From: Pseudoalteromonas sp. S16_S37
GTDB lineage: Bacteria > Pseudomonadota > Gammaproteobacteria > Enterobacterales > Alteromonadaceae
Reading direction: 5' to 3'
Length of the DNA stretch: 64,000 nt
NCBI RefSeq assembly: GCF_014694405.1
Contig: NZ_JAAUWV010000014.1
Coordinates: 19,670 to 83,669 of the forward strand
Under the pieces are notes generated by a model that was not told the DNA's origin, searched no databases, and saw nothing but the letters and a program-made list of their open reading frames with translations. Positions 1 to 9,269 of this stretch are shown here, piece by piece (within the stretch, counting starts at the first letter, position 1; every line of letters begins with the position of its first letter). The translations under genes were made by a program, and so were the position numbers.

Positions 1-1307
1 CCTTTACCATCTGGTGCCATATCTGTCATTTCAGCTTTACGTAAGCCAAGTTGCTCCATGATAGAACCTTGGTGCTCTTCTTGTACGTCAACCGTTACTG
101 TTTCGAATGGTTCTTCTAGTTTGCCGTCTACGTGACGTAGAATTACCTCTGGACGTGATACCGCAAGCTCGTAGCCTTCGCGACGCATGTTTTCAATTAA
201 GATACCTAGGTGTAATTCACCACGACCTGATACACGGAAGCTATCAGGGTTATCCGTTTCTTCAACGCGTAATGCTACGTTATGTACTAACTCGTTTTGT
301 AAACGCTCAAGAATGTTACGAGAAGTAACGAACTTACCTTCTTGACCCGCAAACGGTGACGTGTTTACCGAGAAAGTCATAGTTACTGTTGGTTCATCAA
401 CAGAAAGCGGTGGTAACGCTTCAACTGCATTCACATCACAAATTGTGTCAGAGATTTTCAACTCACCCAAACCTGTGATTGCGATGATGTCGCCAGCCTG
501 TGCTTGTTGTGCTTCGTGACGATCAAGACCAAGATATGTTAATACCTGACCTACTTTACCGTTACGTGTTTTACCATCAGCACCGACCACAGTTACCTGT
601 TGGTTTACTTTAACAGTACCGCGCTTGATACGACCTACACCAATAACACCAATGTATGAGTTGTAATCAAGTTGCGAAATCTGCATCTGGAAACCACCAT
701 CAGGATCAGCATCCGGTGCAGCTACTTGATCAACAATCGCTTTGAACATAGGTTGCATGTTGTCTGATGGCTCATCTAGGTCTAACGTTGCCCAACCATT
801 GATAGCAGATGCATAGATAACTTGGAAATCTAGCTGTTCGTCAGTTGCACCTAAGTTATCAAATAAGTCGAATACTTGGTCCATAACCCAATCAGGACGC
901 GCACCTGGCTTGTCGATTTTGTTAATTACAACGATAGGCTTAAGACCTAAAGCAAATGCCTTTTGCGTTACGAAACGCGTTTGTGGCATTGGACCTTCTT
1001 GTGCATCAACTAGTAGTAATACTGAGTCAACCATTGAAAGAACACGTTCTACTTCACCACCGAAGTCGGCGTGTCCCGGAGTATCTACGATATTAATGTG
1101 GTAGTCGTTCCACTCAATCGCGGTGTTTTTTGCTAGGATGGTGATACCGCGCTCTTTTTCGATATCGTTTGAATCCATTACACGTTCTTCGTTACCGCCG
1201 CGTGTTTCAAGTGTGCCCGATTGCTCTAGCAACTTATCAACTAGGGTTGTTTTACCGTGGTCTACGTGGGCGATAATCGCGATATTACGTAATTTTTCAA
1301 TGCTCAT
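1..1307 (-). CDS. bipA: GTPase BipA/TypA, 3' end outside window
   Basis: Translation GTPase of the EF-G/LepA family that acts on the ribosome during assembly and stress. Reading the minus strand from ATG at 1307, the first residues ([20 protein letters not shown]) carry the P-loop typical of the family. They are followed by an [10 protein letters not shown] switch-I segment, the [16 protein letters not shown]3 region and the [17 protein letters not shown] stretch, all diagnostic of BipA. About 435 codons are visible without a stop; the C-terminal part lies beyond position 1. It is divergent from glnA across a roughly 640-bp intergenic region, the same neighbourhood as glnA-bipA in enterobacteria. 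Confidence 0.95.
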   Translation of the reverse strand, partial: MSIEKLRNIAIIAHVDHGKTTLVDKLLEQSGTLETRGGNEERVMDSNDIEKERGITILAKNTAIEWNDYHINIVDTPGHADFGGEVERVLSMVDSVLLLVDAQEGPMPQTRFVTQKAFALGLKPIVVINKIDKPGARPDWVMDQVFDLFDNLGATDEQLDFQVIYASAINGWATLDLDEPSDNMQPMFKAIVDQVAAPDADPDGGFQMQISQLDYNSYIGVIGVGRIKRGTVKVNQQVTVVGADGKTRNGKVGQVLTYLGLDRHEAQQAQAGDIIAITGLGELKISDTICDVNAVEALPPLSVDEPTVTMTFSVNTSPFAGQEGKFVTSRNILERLQNELVHNVALRVEETDNPDSFRVSGRGELHLGILIENMRREGYELAVSRPEVILRHVDGKLEEPFETVTVDVQEEHQGSIMEQLGLRKAEMTDMAPDGK

Positions 1308-1762
1308 GTTTATAACTCAGATAATTACTCGAAAGAGTGGGTTAATCCTAAATACACCTAATTGTGTAAAACAGCCTATAAATTGACCGATAGGATTCAT
1401 AAAGTGGCGTATTATCCCCTAATAACGCAGTAGATGAAAGTTTATGCAGCATTATTTTTTAACTACATGACCTAATTCGCCGATTTTTAGCGTGTTATTC
1501 ATTCAATCAACGATATTATCTATGCTGTTTTGAGGAATATAGTGCAATGTTATATAAGGAGAATAATTCAATAATATGTAAAAGCGATGACAGCAACATC
1601 GTATAATTTAATCTCGTAATTGCAATCTCAAATTTACGGCCAGTTGCTATCTTAGATAAAACTGCGCAGTTAAAAATACGCGAATTTGCAAACTTGTGTC
1701 ATTTCACAAGCATATTACACCGCTCACATAGCATTAGAGAGTCGCTTTTCCCACACAACCAA
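1308..1762. other. bipA/glnA intergenic region, bipA-proximal half
   Basis: AT-rich non-coding stretch between the divergent bipA and glnA genes. It must hold the bipA promoter, but I see no convincing -35/-10 pair and no open reading frame of quality. The recognised regulatory sites all lie in the glnA-proximal half, after 1762. Confidence 0.5.
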
Positions 1763-1779
1763 TGCACCAACGATGTGCA
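1763..1779. promoter_or_regulatory. NtrC binding site 1 (glnA enhancer)
   Basis: TGCACCAACGATGTGCA matches the NtrC consensus TGCACCA-N3-TGGTGCA with an imperfect right half. It lies about 120 bp upstream of the predicted glnA start of transcription and 21 bp, two helical turns, from the second site. That is the usual spacing for enhancer-bound NtrC dimers. Confidence 0.85.
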
Positions 1780-1783
1780 TTTT

Positions 1784-1800
1784 TGGATCATTTTGGTGCA
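1784..1800. promoter_or_regulatory. NtrC binding site 2 (glnA enhancer)
   Basis: TGGATCATTTTGGTGCA keeps a perfect right half (TTGGTGCA) and a degenerate left half of the NtrC palindrome. Paired with the site centred 21 bp upstream, it forms a typical two-site enhancer for the sigma-54 promoter at 1864-1879. Confidence 0.8.
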
Positions 1801-1863
1801 ACACAATTGTTTTACAAGTATCTTCATACAAATAAACACATAAAATTCAATAATTTAAAAAAC

Positions 1864-1879
1864 TGGCATGTATTAAGCT
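1864..1879 (+). promoter_or_regulatory. Sigma-54 promoter of glnA
   Basis: TGGCATGTATTAAGCT has the invariant GG (-24) and GC (-12) dinucleotides at the exact sigma-54 spacing and a good TGGCAYG block. The -12 element reads AAGC instead of TTGC. Transcription would start near 1890, about 55 nt before the glnA ATG. Together with the upstream NtrC sites this predicts nitrogen-limitation control. Confidence 0.85.
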
Positions 1880-1945
1880 TACAAAATCCGCAATCGCATT
1901 AAGTTAATGCAGCAAGCATAAAAAACCCAACGAGTCGGAGGACAC

Positions 1946-3352
1946 ATGTCACAATCGGTTTTAGATTTTATCAAAGAAAATGACGTTAAATTTGTAGACT
2001 TACGTTTTACAGATACAAAAGGTAAAGAGCAGCACGTTTCTATTCCTCATCATCAAGCCGATGAAGACTTCTTCGAAGACGGTAAAATGTTTGATGGCTC
2101 TTCAATCGCCGGTTGGAAAGGTATCAACGAATCAGACATGGTACTAATGCCAGACGCTGCATCTGCAAAGCTTGACCCATTTGCCGAAGAAACCACACTA
2201 ATTGTTCGTTGTGACGTTGTAGAGCCTAACACACACCAAGGCTATGAGCGTGACCCTCGTTCTGTTGCTAAGCGCGCAGAAGAGTACATGCGTTCAACTG
2301 GTATCGCTGACACAGTATTATTCGGTCCTGAGCCAGAATTCTTCCTATTTGACGATGTAAAGTACAAAACTGACATGTCAGGTTCAATGTACAAAATCGA
2401 CGCACAAGAAGCAGCTTGGAACTCAGACAAAGATTACGAAGGCGGCAACACTGGCCATCGTCCAGGCGTAAAAGGTGGTTACTTCCCAGTATCTCCTGTT
2501 GATTCATCACAAGACTGGCGTTCAGCAACATGTCTAGTTCTTGAAGAAATGGGCCACGTCGTTGAAGCTCACCACCACGAAGTAGCAACCGCTGGTCAAA
2601 ACGAGATCGCATGTCGTTTCAATACTATGGTATTGAAAGCGGACGAAATTCAAGAAATGAAGTACGTTATCCACAATATGGCTCACTTATATGGCAAAAC
2701 AGCAACGTTCATGCCTAAGCCAATCGTAGGCGATAACGGTTCTGGTATGCACTGTCACCAATCTCTTGCTAAAGACGGCAAGAACCTATTTGCGGGTGAT
2801 AAGTACGGCGGTCTTTCTGAAACTGCACTTTACTACATCGGCGGTATCATCAAACACGCTAAAGCAATCAACGCATTCACAAACCCTGCAACTAACTCAT
2901 ATAAGCGCTTAGTACCAGGGTTTGAAGCACCAGTTATGCTTGCATACTCTGCACGTAACCGTTCTGCATCAATCCGTATTCCAGTGGTTCCATCTGAGAA
3001 AGGTCGTCGTATCGAAGTACGTTTCCCTGACCCAGCGGCAAACCCATACCTAGCATTCGCTGCACAGCTGATGGCTGGCCTTGATGGTATCCGTAACAAG
3101 ATCCACCCTGGCGATGCAATGGACAAAGACTTATATGATCTACCAGCTGAAGAAGCAGCAGAGATCCCAACAGTTGCAGCATCACTACAAGAAGCACTTT
3201 CTAGCCTAGACGCAGACCGTGAATTCTTAACTCAAGGTGGTGTATTCACTGACGACCTAATCGATGCATATATCGGTCTTAAGTCCAAAGAAGTGGAAAA
3301 ACTGAACATGACAACTCACCCTGTTGAGTTTGAAATGTACTACAGCGTTTAA
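1946..3352 (+). CDS. glnA: Glutamine synthetase, type I
   Basis: Makes glutamine from glutamate, ammonia and ATP; cytosolic dodecamer and the main ammonia-assimilation enzyme. The 468-aa length is standard for the GSI-beta group. Visible motifs are the N-terminal [13 protein letters not shown] segment, the Mg/ATP-binding [10 protein letters not shown] segment and the C-terminal MDKDLYDLP adenylylation loop, whose tyrosine is residue 397, exactly as in E. coli. It should therefore be controlled post-translationally by GlnE as well as transcriptionally by NtrC. A strong AGTCGGAGGA ribosome binding site precedes the ATG, and an intrinsic terminator follows the stop codon. Confidence 0.98.
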   Translation: MSQSVLDFIKENDVKFVDLRFTDTKGKEQHVSIPHHQADEDFFEDGKMFDGSSIAGWKGINESDMVLMPDAASAKLDPFAEETTLIVRCDVVEPNTHQGYERDPRSVAKRAEEYMRSTGIADTVLFGPEPEFFLFDDVKYKTDMSGSMYKIDAQEAAWNSDKDYEGGNTGHRPGVKGGYFPVSPVDSSQDWRSATCLVLEEMGHVVEAHHHEVATAGQNEIACRFNTMVLKADEIQEMKYVIHNMAHLYGKTATFMPKPIVGDNGSGMHCHQSLAKDGKNLFAGDKYGGLSETALYYIGGIIKHAKAINAFTNPATNSYKRLVPGFEAPVMLAYSARNRSASIRIPVVPSEKGRRIEVRFPDPAANPYLAFAAQLMAGLDGIRNKIHPGDAMDKDLYDLPAEEAAEIPTVAASLQEALSSLDADREFLTQGGVFTDDLIDAYIGLKSKEVEKLNMTTHPVEFEMYYSV

Positions 3353-3380
3353 TCGCGCAATTAAATCATATGTGTTCTCA

Positions 3381-3405
3381 AGCCCGCAATAGCGGGCTTT
3401 TTTAT
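3381..3405 (+). terminator. Intrinsic terminator of glnA
   Basis: AGCCCGC-AATA-GCGGGCT stem followed by a run of T residues, 28 bases after the glnA stop codon. It separates glnA from the downstream DUF4124 gene and ntrBC. Confidence 0.92.
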
Positions 3406-3466
3406 GGTAAAGCCGCGTGTTTCATACTAAAGTAAAGCTGTGTAAAATAGATAAGAGGCGCTTAAG

Positions 3467-3976
3467 ATGAGTCGTATTCTGTTGGTATGTAGCCTAATAC
3501 TAACTTTTTGCGCCAACGCGTCACAGCCGCAAGTCTACCGTTGGAAAGATGAAAATGGTAACTGGGTGTTCTCTGATGTACCCCGCCAAGGCTCAGAAAA
3601 AGTCAGCCTCAACAAACCTATCAGCATACCAACAACAGACACATCCGTGCTAACCCCAAAAAAAGAAAATAAAGCGCTAAACTACGAAGTAAAAATTTCT
3701 TCTCCAAGTCATCAGCAAACGTTAAGAGAAAATACCGGCACGGTTTACGTTACTGGACAAGTGACCCCTGTATTTAGCAGAGGGCTCACTGTGCAGTTAT
3801 CTTTAGATGGTAAATTAGTCAGCGACAAACAAACCAACACCACCTTTGCACTAAGAAATATTGACCGTGGCGAGCATCAACTCATTATGTATCTTTACGA
3901 CGAACACGGCGCGAGAATTGCAACCAGCACTATGAGCACATTTTACTTACACCGCGCAAACCGCATTAATCCATAG
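3467..3976 (+). CDS. DUF4124 domain periplasmic protein
   Basis: 169-aa secreted protein of unknown function. An N-terminal signal peptide ends around the Cys-Ala-Asn-Ala-Ser region (residues 15-19). It is followed by a DUF4124 domain with the hallmark QVYRWKDENGNWVFSDVP at about 21-39. The remaining 100 residues look beta-rich and immunoglobulin-like. DUF4124 genes often sit between glnA and ntrB in gammaproteobacteria, as here. An AAGAGGCG Shine-Dalgarno precedes the ATG. It is probably independent of glnA, because a terminator lies between them. Confidence 0.8.
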   Translation: MSRILLVCSLILTFCANASQPQVYRWKDENGNWVFSDVPRQGSEKVSLNKPISIPTTDTSVLTPKKENKALNYEVKISSPSHQQTLRENTGTVYVTGQVTPVFSRGLTVQLSLDGKLVSDKQTNTTFALRNIDRGEHQLIMYLYDEHGARIATSTMSTFYLHRANRINP

Positions 3977-4001
3977 CTCACGACATATCCACGTGTTATA
4001 G

Positions 4002-4018
4002 TGCACCAAGTTGGTGCA
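4002..4018. promoter_or_regulatory. Perfect NtrC palindrome upstream of ntrB
   Basis: TGCACCAAGTTGGTGCA is a perfect 8+1+8 NtrC palindrome ending 23 bp before the ntrB ATG. No sigma-54 core promoter is apparent here. By analogy with the E. coli glnL promoter, NtrC bound at this site probably represses ntrBC autogenously. Confidence 0.88.
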
Positions 4019-4041
4019 AAACAATAAATAGGTGATCCATC

Positions 4042-5148
4042 ATGGTACAAAGTACCCATCCATTTTTGAGTGCGTTGTGGCATAACTTAGCAACATGCGT
4101 GCTATTGTTGGACAACAAATTTGTTATTCAATATGCCAACAATAGCTGTAGCGAATTATTTGGTCTTGGCCTTAAACGTCTCATAGGACTCTCTATCAAT
4201 GATATCTTTAGCCATCATCATATTGACTTTGAACGCTTAGCTCAGTACACGCTCAATGACGGTGTAGACTGCCAGCAGCATAGGGTTGACGTGGTTTTTG
4301 TCGATAATCGCGCAGCAACACTGAACCTTCATGCACGTAGATTAAACCATCAAAATGACACCTACATCCTGCTTGAATGTCGTCGAATAGATGACGAAGT
4401 TCGCTTTGATCAAGCATCCAACCAAATGCACCAATATCAAGCAGCCAGAACCCTGATCCGAGGGCTGGCACATGAAATTAAAAATCCATTAGGCGGTATA
4501 CGCGGAGCGGCGCAATTATTGCAGTACGAGACCTTTCAGCAAGAACGAGATCAGTGTGCGCAGCTGATCATAGAGCAGGCAGACCGATTAACCGAGTTGG
4601 TTGATAAGTTACTTGGACCAAATCAGTTACCGAATAAAGCATCATGTAATATTCACCAGACGCTCGAGTCGGTCCTAAAGCTCAGTATGTTAGATAATGC
4701 CAGCCGTATATCGCTGTCGAAAGATTACGACCCTAGCATACCCGACATAGTGATCGACCAGGCAAAAATTCAGCAAGTAGTATTAAACATTGTTAGAAAT
4801 GCTCAACAAGCATTAGAAAAAAAAGCCGATGGTTGTATAACGTTAACAACGCGCATTAAACATCGCATGCGCCGAGGTGAACGACTGATGAAAAAGGCGT
4901 TACTGATCCAAATTACTGACAATGGTCCTGGTATCGCTGAGGAGCTAAAAGATACCTTGTTCTATCCAATGATCACCAATAAAGACGGTGGTTCTGGTCT
5001 TGGTTTATCGATTGCGCAAACCATTGTGGAGCAGCATGGTGGCTTGATTGATTGTGACAGCTGGCCTGGACATACCGAATTTAATATTTACTTGCCGTTT
5101 GACAACAACGGCACGGGAGCAAGTAATGAAAACAGTTTGGCTCGTTGA
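4042..5148 (+). CDS. ntrB: Nitrogen regulation sensor kinase NtrB
   Basis: Cytoplasmic histidine kinase/phosphatase that, with PII, controls phosphorylation of NtrC. The 368-aa protein has an N-terminal PAS domain (about 10-120), a HisKA domain with the autophosphorylated histidine at residue 144 (LAHEIKNPLGG), and a HATPase domain with the N box (IVRNAQQAL) and G boxes (DNGPGI, GSGLGLSI). There are no membrane segments, as expected. The last 23 bp overlap the ntrC start, so the two are translationally coupled. An NtrC operator sits directly upstream. Confidence 0.96.
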   Translation: MVQSTHPFLSALWHNLATCVLLLDNKFVIQYANNSCSELFGLGLKRLIGLSINDIFSHHHIDFERLAQYTLNDGVDCQQHRVDVVFVDNRAATLNLHARRLNHQNDTYILLECRRIDDEVRFDQASNQMHQYQAARTLIRGLAHEIKNPLGGIRGAAQLLQYETFQQERDQCAQLIIEQADRLTELVDKLLGPNQLPNKASCNIHQTLESVLKLSMLDNASRISLSKDYDPSIPDIVIDQAKIQQVVLNIVRNAQQALEKKADGCITLTTRIKHRMRRGERLMKKALLIQITDNGPGIAEELKDTLFYPMITNKDGGSGLGLSIAQTIVEQHGGLIDCDSWPGHTEFNIYLPFDNNGTGASNENSLAR

Positions 5149-6520
5149 TGATGATGCCTCGATACGGTTTGTATTAGACAAAGCGCTGTCACGCGCTGGT
5201 TTCTCTACAGAAAGCTTTGCCAATGGGCAGGATGTACTAACGGCTTTGTCATATAGTCAGCCCGCAGTGCTGATTTCTGACGTGCGCATGCCTGGTATGG
5301 ATGGTATGGCGCTACTTGAAGAGATATCTACGCAGTATCCAAATCTACCTGTGATCATTATGACGGCGCATTCAGACTTAGACTCTGCCGTTAATGCCTT
5401 TCAAAAAGGCGCTTTTGAATATCTGGCTAAGCCATTTGATCTCAATGACGCGACTTCTTTGGTTGAAAGAGCTTACCAAGCTAGTCAGCAAACTCGCAAA
5501 ACAAAACGTCAGGTTCAAGAACAAAATCATCCAGATATCATTGGTGAAGCACCTGCAATGCAAGAGGTATTTCGCGCCATTGGTAAGCTTTCGGCCTCAA
5601 GTATGAGTGTACTCATAAACGGTGAATCTGGCACAGGCAAAGAACTCGTCGCAGGCGCATTACATAACCACAGCCCCAGAAAAGACAAAGAATTTATCGC
5701 ACTCAATATGGCTGCCATTCCCAAAGATTTAGTGGAGTCTGAACTTTTTGGTCATGAGAAAGGCGCTTTTACTGGTGCTGATAGTATGCGCCGAGGACGC
5801 TTTGAACAAGCGAACGGTGGCACCTTATTTTTAGATGAAATTGGTGATATGCCATTGGATGTGCAAACACGCTTGTTACGCGTGCTTGCTGATGGAGAGT
5901 TCTATCGTGTGGGCGGACATCAAAGTGTTAAAGTGGATGTGCGTATTATTGCTGCCACACACCAAGATTTAGAAGCGCTAGTAAAAAAAGGACAGTTTCG
6001 AGAAGACTTGTTTCATCGCTTAAACGTCGTTAGACTGAAGCTTCCTGCGTTGAGAGAACGCACCGAGGATATCCCCAAATTAGCGCAACATTTTCTTGCT
6101 CGTAGCGCTAAAGAACTACAAACGGACTCGAAAATTCTCAGTGATGAAGCCATTGACAAGATGCGCCTATACCACTGGCCAGGTAATGTACGCCAGCTAG
6201 AAAACACCTGCCGCTGGTTAACGGTTATGGCACCGGGCGATCTCATTGGTGCACATGATTTACCTGAAGAGCTAACAGCACATACACCAAACGAAGAGGC
6301 GCAAGGTGATTGGCTCGATGCTTTCCAGCAATGGCTAAATCAAGAACTAAAGCAAGGCAAAGAAAATATTTGGCCAGCAGTGCAAGCGCAACTTGAGGTA
6401 CGTTTAATTAAAACGGCACTTAGCGCCTGTCATGGCCATAAACAAGATGCAGCATTGAGAATTGGTTGGGGCCGCAATACTCTCACACGCAAATTAAAAG
6501 AGAGAAATATTCAAGATTAA
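5126..6520 (+). CDS. ntrC: Nitrogen response regulator NtrC
   Basis: Sigma-54-dependent activator of nitrogen-limitation genes. I chose the ATG at 5126 ([10 protein letters not shown]) because the receiver domain begins there and GGGAGC precedes it. A reading frame extending upstream would only add residues overlapping ntrB. The result is 464 aa. The receiver domain has the phospho-acceptor Asp at residue 52. The AAA+ domain has Walker A at 166-173 (GESGTGKE) and the sigma-54 contact loop GAFTGA at 213-218. A Fis-type helix-turn-helix closes the C-terminus. Its cognate sites are visible upstream of glnA and ntrB. Confidence 0.97.
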   Translation: MKTVWLVDDDASIRFVLDKALSRAGFSTESFANGQDVLTALSYSQPAVLISDVRMPGMDGMALLEEISTQYPNLPVIIMTAHSDLDSAVNAFQKGAFEYLAKPFDLNDATSLVERAYQASQQTRKTKRQVQEQNHPDIIGEAPAMQEVFRAIGKLSASSMSVLINGESGTGKELVAGALHNHSPRKDKEFIALNMAAIPKDLVESELFGHEKGAFTGADSMRRGRFEQANGGTLFLDEIGDMPLDVQTRLLRVLADGEFYRVGGHQSVKVDVRIIAATHQDLEALVKKGQFREDLFHRLNVVRLKLPALRERTEDIPKLAQHFLARSAKELQTDSKILSDEAIDKMRLYHWPGNVRQLENTCRWLTVMAPGDLIGAHDLPEELTAHTPNEEAQGDWLDAFQQWLNQELKQGKENIWPAVQAQLEVRLIKTALSACHGHKQDAALRIGWGRNTLTRKLKERNIQD

Positions 6521-6639
6521 CGCATTCGTTGGCTGCATAACCAGTTGTGGCCAACTATCTGTGCGACATAAAAATCTCATTGACCACATTGGCAAAAATA
6601 GCCACTATCTTAAGCACCAAAATACAACTCGGTTGTCTT

Positions 6640-7098
6640 ATGAAATTACTTGAAAATGTACCTCTTATTAAACAGCTCGAAATTATCAACCGTCTAAACT
6701 TTTTTGCTGATTTTAGCCTTGCTGAAAGACAAGTATTATTGGAGTCTTTTAGCCGTCTTTATTTAGTCAATAGTGGTCGCCATGCCTTTAAACGCTTTGA
6801 ATTAGACAATCGACTTTTTATTGTTTTGAGCGGAGAGTTTGTCATTTTCAAAAGCAACGAATTACAAGAGTTAGGACGTATTTTACCTGGGGAATTTATC
6901 GGCGAAGGTGCATTTATTTGTCACCGAGAGCACTCAACTAGCGCCAAAGCTATCAAAGACAGCATACTACTGGCCATTACACCTGATGCCATGACACGCC
7001 TACCCAATGTGATCAGAGAAAAAGTCAAAGACAAAATCATTGAAGGCATGAGTTTGCGGATCAATAAACTCAGTAGTTTTATAGAAGATAGTATATAA
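6640..7098 (+). CDS. Cyclic-nucleotide-binding-domain protein
   Basis: About 152 aa from the ATG at 6640. A GTG at 6547 would add 31 residues but has no better ribosome binding site, so the start is uncertain. The body resembles the CRP/cNMP-binding beta-roll (LFIVLSGEFVIFKS, then GRILPGEFIGEGAFI and an A/T-rich helix). There is no C-terminal winged-helix DNA-binding domain. It could be a stand-alone cNMP sensor; whether the pocket binds nucleotide cannot be judged, because the canonical RxS arginine-serine pair is not obvious (HREHSTSA lies in that place). It follows ntrC on the same strand, separated by 119 bp. Confidence 0.65.
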   Translation: MKLLENVPLIKQLEIINRLNFFADFSLAERQVLLESFSRLYLVNSGRHAFKRFELDNRLFIVLSGEFVIFKSNELQELGRILPGEFIGEGAFICHREHSTSAKAIKDSILLAITPDAMTRLPNVIREKVKDKIIEGMSLRINKLSSFIEDSI

Positions 7099-7130
7099 AT
7101 TATTGAGGTCTTAGAATCATAATAAATAAT

Positions 7131-7158
7131 GCAAAGGCCCACCTTGATAGGCCTTTGC
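7131..7158. terminator. Convergent terminator hairpin
   Basis: GCAAAGGCC and GGCCTTTGC form a perfect 9-bp stem with a 10-nt loop between the converging cNMP-binding gene and the class V PLP gene. The U-rich side is better in the minus-strand direction (ATTATTTATT). Confidence 0.65.
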
Positions 7159-7168
7159 ACTTGAACGA

Positions 7169-8407
7169 TTAAACTGAAAGTAACTGCTCAAAAGCGTTAA
7201 ATAGTTTATCTAGTTCTTCAATGGTGTTGTAATGCATACAACCGATACGCACTACACCACCCTTATCCATTACTCCTAGCTGTTCACACAAACCTTGCGC
7301 ATAGAAGTTACCATCCCATACACACATGTGCTTTTTACCCAAAAACTCTGACACTTCGCGTGGCGTAAAGCCATCAAACGTTAAGGCAAATGTTGGTGTA
7401 CGCTCAGCTAAACGCGCTCTATCTGCGATACCAAATAGCGAGATCTGCGGAAGCTGCTCAAGGCGAGTTAGGAAATAGTCACTGAGAGCCATTTCATGCT
7501 GTTTGGTTTTAGCAAATGCTATGGCTAAACGCTCACGACGCGGTGTATCTTCGCTCATGCCACTAAGTGAGGCGATGTAATCAATTGCAGCGATAACACC
7601 GGCTAACCCTTCAAAGCTTTGCGTGCCCGTTTCCCAGCGACTAGGAATAACATCTTTAGCTGGCTCAACTTTATAAGGTGTAAACCCTTCTAAGTGCTCG
7701 CGCTTACCGTAAACTATGCCAACATGTGGACCAAAAAACTTATAAGCAGAGCATGCCAAGAAGTCGCAATCAAGGGCTTGCACATCAACCAGTTCATGTG
7801 GCGCATAGTGCACCGCATCCACATACACTAATGCACCAACTTGGTGCGCAAGTTCAACTATCTGTTTGATATCGTTAATAGAGCCCGTGGTGTTGGACGC
7901 ATAGGTCACCGCAACTAGCTTAGTGTTGTTGTTCAGCAAGCTTTTATAATGCGCTAAATCAAGTGTGCAATCATCTTCGCTAATGCGAACGGCTTGAACT
8001 TTTGCACCTTTGTCTTCCGCCGCTAGTTGCCAAGATGACACGTTCGAGTAATGATCTGCATTGGTCACAATGACTTCATCACCCGCTTGCCAATGACGAG
8101 AAATAGCACGGCTAAAGCTAAATGTAAGGCTAGTCATGTTGGCACCAAACACGATTTGCTCTTTGCTGGGCGCATTCAACAAATCAGCTACAGCTTGGCG
8201 AGCATCATTCATCAAGTTCACAGTTTTTTCACTTGAGAAGAATGCACCACCCAAGTTTGAATTGTAATAGCCCAAATAAGCAGACATGGCGCTCAGCACA
8301 GACTGTGGTACTTGTGCCCCGCCTGGTCCATCAAGAAAAATAGGTGATTGACCATTCACTTGCTGCATCAATGCCGGAAATTGGCGTCTTAATTGTGTCA
8401 GTTCCAT
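7169..8407 (-). CDS. Cysteine desulfurase-like class V PLP enzyme (VC1184 type)
   Basis: 412-aa fold-type I PLP enzyme of aminotransferase class V. The N-terminal FLDGPGGAQVP motif is the signature of the uncharacterised 'cysteine desulfurase-like, VC1184' subfamily. The PLP aspartate and histidine (VYVDAVHYAPH, Asp197 and His200) and the Schiff-base lysine (SAYKFFGPH, Lys223) are present. Its substrate is unknown; it need not be a true desulfurase. It starts 9 bp downstream of the dioxygenase gene on the same strand, so the two are almost certainly co-transcribed and may act on one amino-acid substrate. Confidence 0.85.
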   Translation of the reverse strand: MELTQLRRQFPALMQQVNGQSPIFLDGPGGAQVPQSVLSAMSAYLGYYNSNLGGAFFSSEKTVNLMNDARQAVADLLNAPSKEQIVFGANMTSLTFSFSRAISRHWQAGDEVIVTNADHYSNVSSWQLAAEDKGAKVQAVRISEDDCTLDLAHYKSLLNNNTKLVAVTYASNTTGSINDIKQIVELAHQVGALVYVDAVHYAPHELVDVQALDCDFLACSAYKFFGPHVGIVYGKREHLEGFTPYKVEPAKDVIPSRWETGTQSFEGLAGVIAAIDYIASLSGMSEDTPRRERLAIAFAKTKQHEMALSDYFLTRLEQLPQISLFGIADRARLAERTPTFALTFDGFTPREVSEFLGKKHMCVWDGNFYAQGLCEQLGVMDKGGVVRIGCMHYNTIEELDKLFNAFEQLLSV

Positions 8408-8416
8408 AGGTTGCTC

Positions 8417-9049
8417 TTAAGCTGTAAATACAAAACAATCTAGGTAGCCTACTTTATCGGCATCTAATTTGTTCATTGGTGTGGCGTTGTGCCAAACCTG
8501 ACGGTCATTGATCAAAGCAAACAAACCGTCTTTGATCTCCATTTTAAAGCAAGGCTCAGACTCTTTGTTTTCGTATACAAGCAACTCGCCACCGGCGATA
8601 TTTTCATGAGACACCCCACACACGCACACATGATCAAAACCATCTTGGTGAATGCCTTCAGGTGCCGGTGGTGTATCTGACTCAATGGCTAGCATACGGA
8701 ACTGATGCACTTCAATGTCGCGTTCATCACTGATACCAGTCATTTGCTTAAATTCGTTAAGCAAGTGCTTAAAGCCATCGCTATTGACCAAGTCGGCTTC
8801 TAAATTTTCGTATACGCGCTCAACGTTACCTTGGAAGGTATTTATTGAATCATCCTGAACAAATGCTTTGCTTGGCTGCACTGAAACTGTGTTGTCAGCA
8901 AACTTTAAAACTGAGTAACGGCGTTTACGGAATGCACCATCTGCGTATGGGTTGTCGGGAAGTTGATTAAATGAGGGCTTAACTGCTTCGATATGCGCTT
9001 GCTGGATAAAACGCAGTTGAAGCAGATTCTGGTTGTTTACTGCTGTCAT
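8417..9049 (-). CDS. 2-oxoglutarate/Fe(II) dioxygenase family protein
   Basis: 210-aa protein of the 2OG-Fe dioxygenase family that includes the Bacillus free L-isoleucine hydroxylase. The iron ligands are visible as HQDGFDH (His134, Asp136) and a distal QVWHNATP histidine (His187). The family-typical GGELLVYE strand sits between them. Members hydroxylate free aliphatic amino acids or related small molecules; the substrate here is not known. It is the first gene of a two-gene operon with the class V PLP enzyme. Confidence 0.85.
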   Translation of the reverse strand: MTAVNNQNLLQLRFIQQAHIEAVKPSFNQLPDNPYADGAFRKRRYSVLKFADNTVSVQPSKAFVQDDSINTFQGNVERVYENLEADLVNSDGFKHLLNEFKQMTGISDERDIEVHQFRMLAIESDTPPAPEGIHQDGFDHVCVCGVSHENIAGGELLVYENKESEPCFKMEIKDGLFALINDRQVWHNATPMNKLDADKVGYLDCFVFTA

Positions 9050-9224
9050 CTTGCTGCCGCCTATTAATGTGAAATTAGCGACAATTCTAATTAAATAAAA
9101 AATAAATTCTGTTTAATTTACCTATCATCTAGCCTTAATTTTAGATTAAAGCTCTAAACTAACGAGAAATAAAGGTTATTCAATCCAAAAATACCAGAGC
9201 ATTTTTTAACCGCATTAAAGGTAC

Positions 9225-9254
9225 AAAAAAGCCGGTGAATTCACCGGCTTTTTT
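9225..9254 (-). terminator. Intrinsic terminator of acnB
   Basis: Perfect palindrome GCCGGTGAATTCACCGGC (9231-9248) flanked by A6 and T6 tracts, 15 bp past the acnB stop. It can terminate in both directions and separates acnB from the dioxygenase operon. Confidence 0.9.
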
Positions 9255-9269
9255 AGCAAAGCTAAGTTA

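Noticed and set aside
2268..2612. 114-codon minus-strand frame inside glnA
   Set aside because: Shadow frame opposite a confirmed gene, without ribosome binding site or protein-like composition.
7832..7848. TGCACCAACTTGGTGCG, almost a perfect NtrC site
   Set aside because: It lies deep inside the coding sequence of the class V PLP enzyme, in codons for the conserved HQVGALV segment. No promoter is nearby, so coincidence of codon use is more likely.
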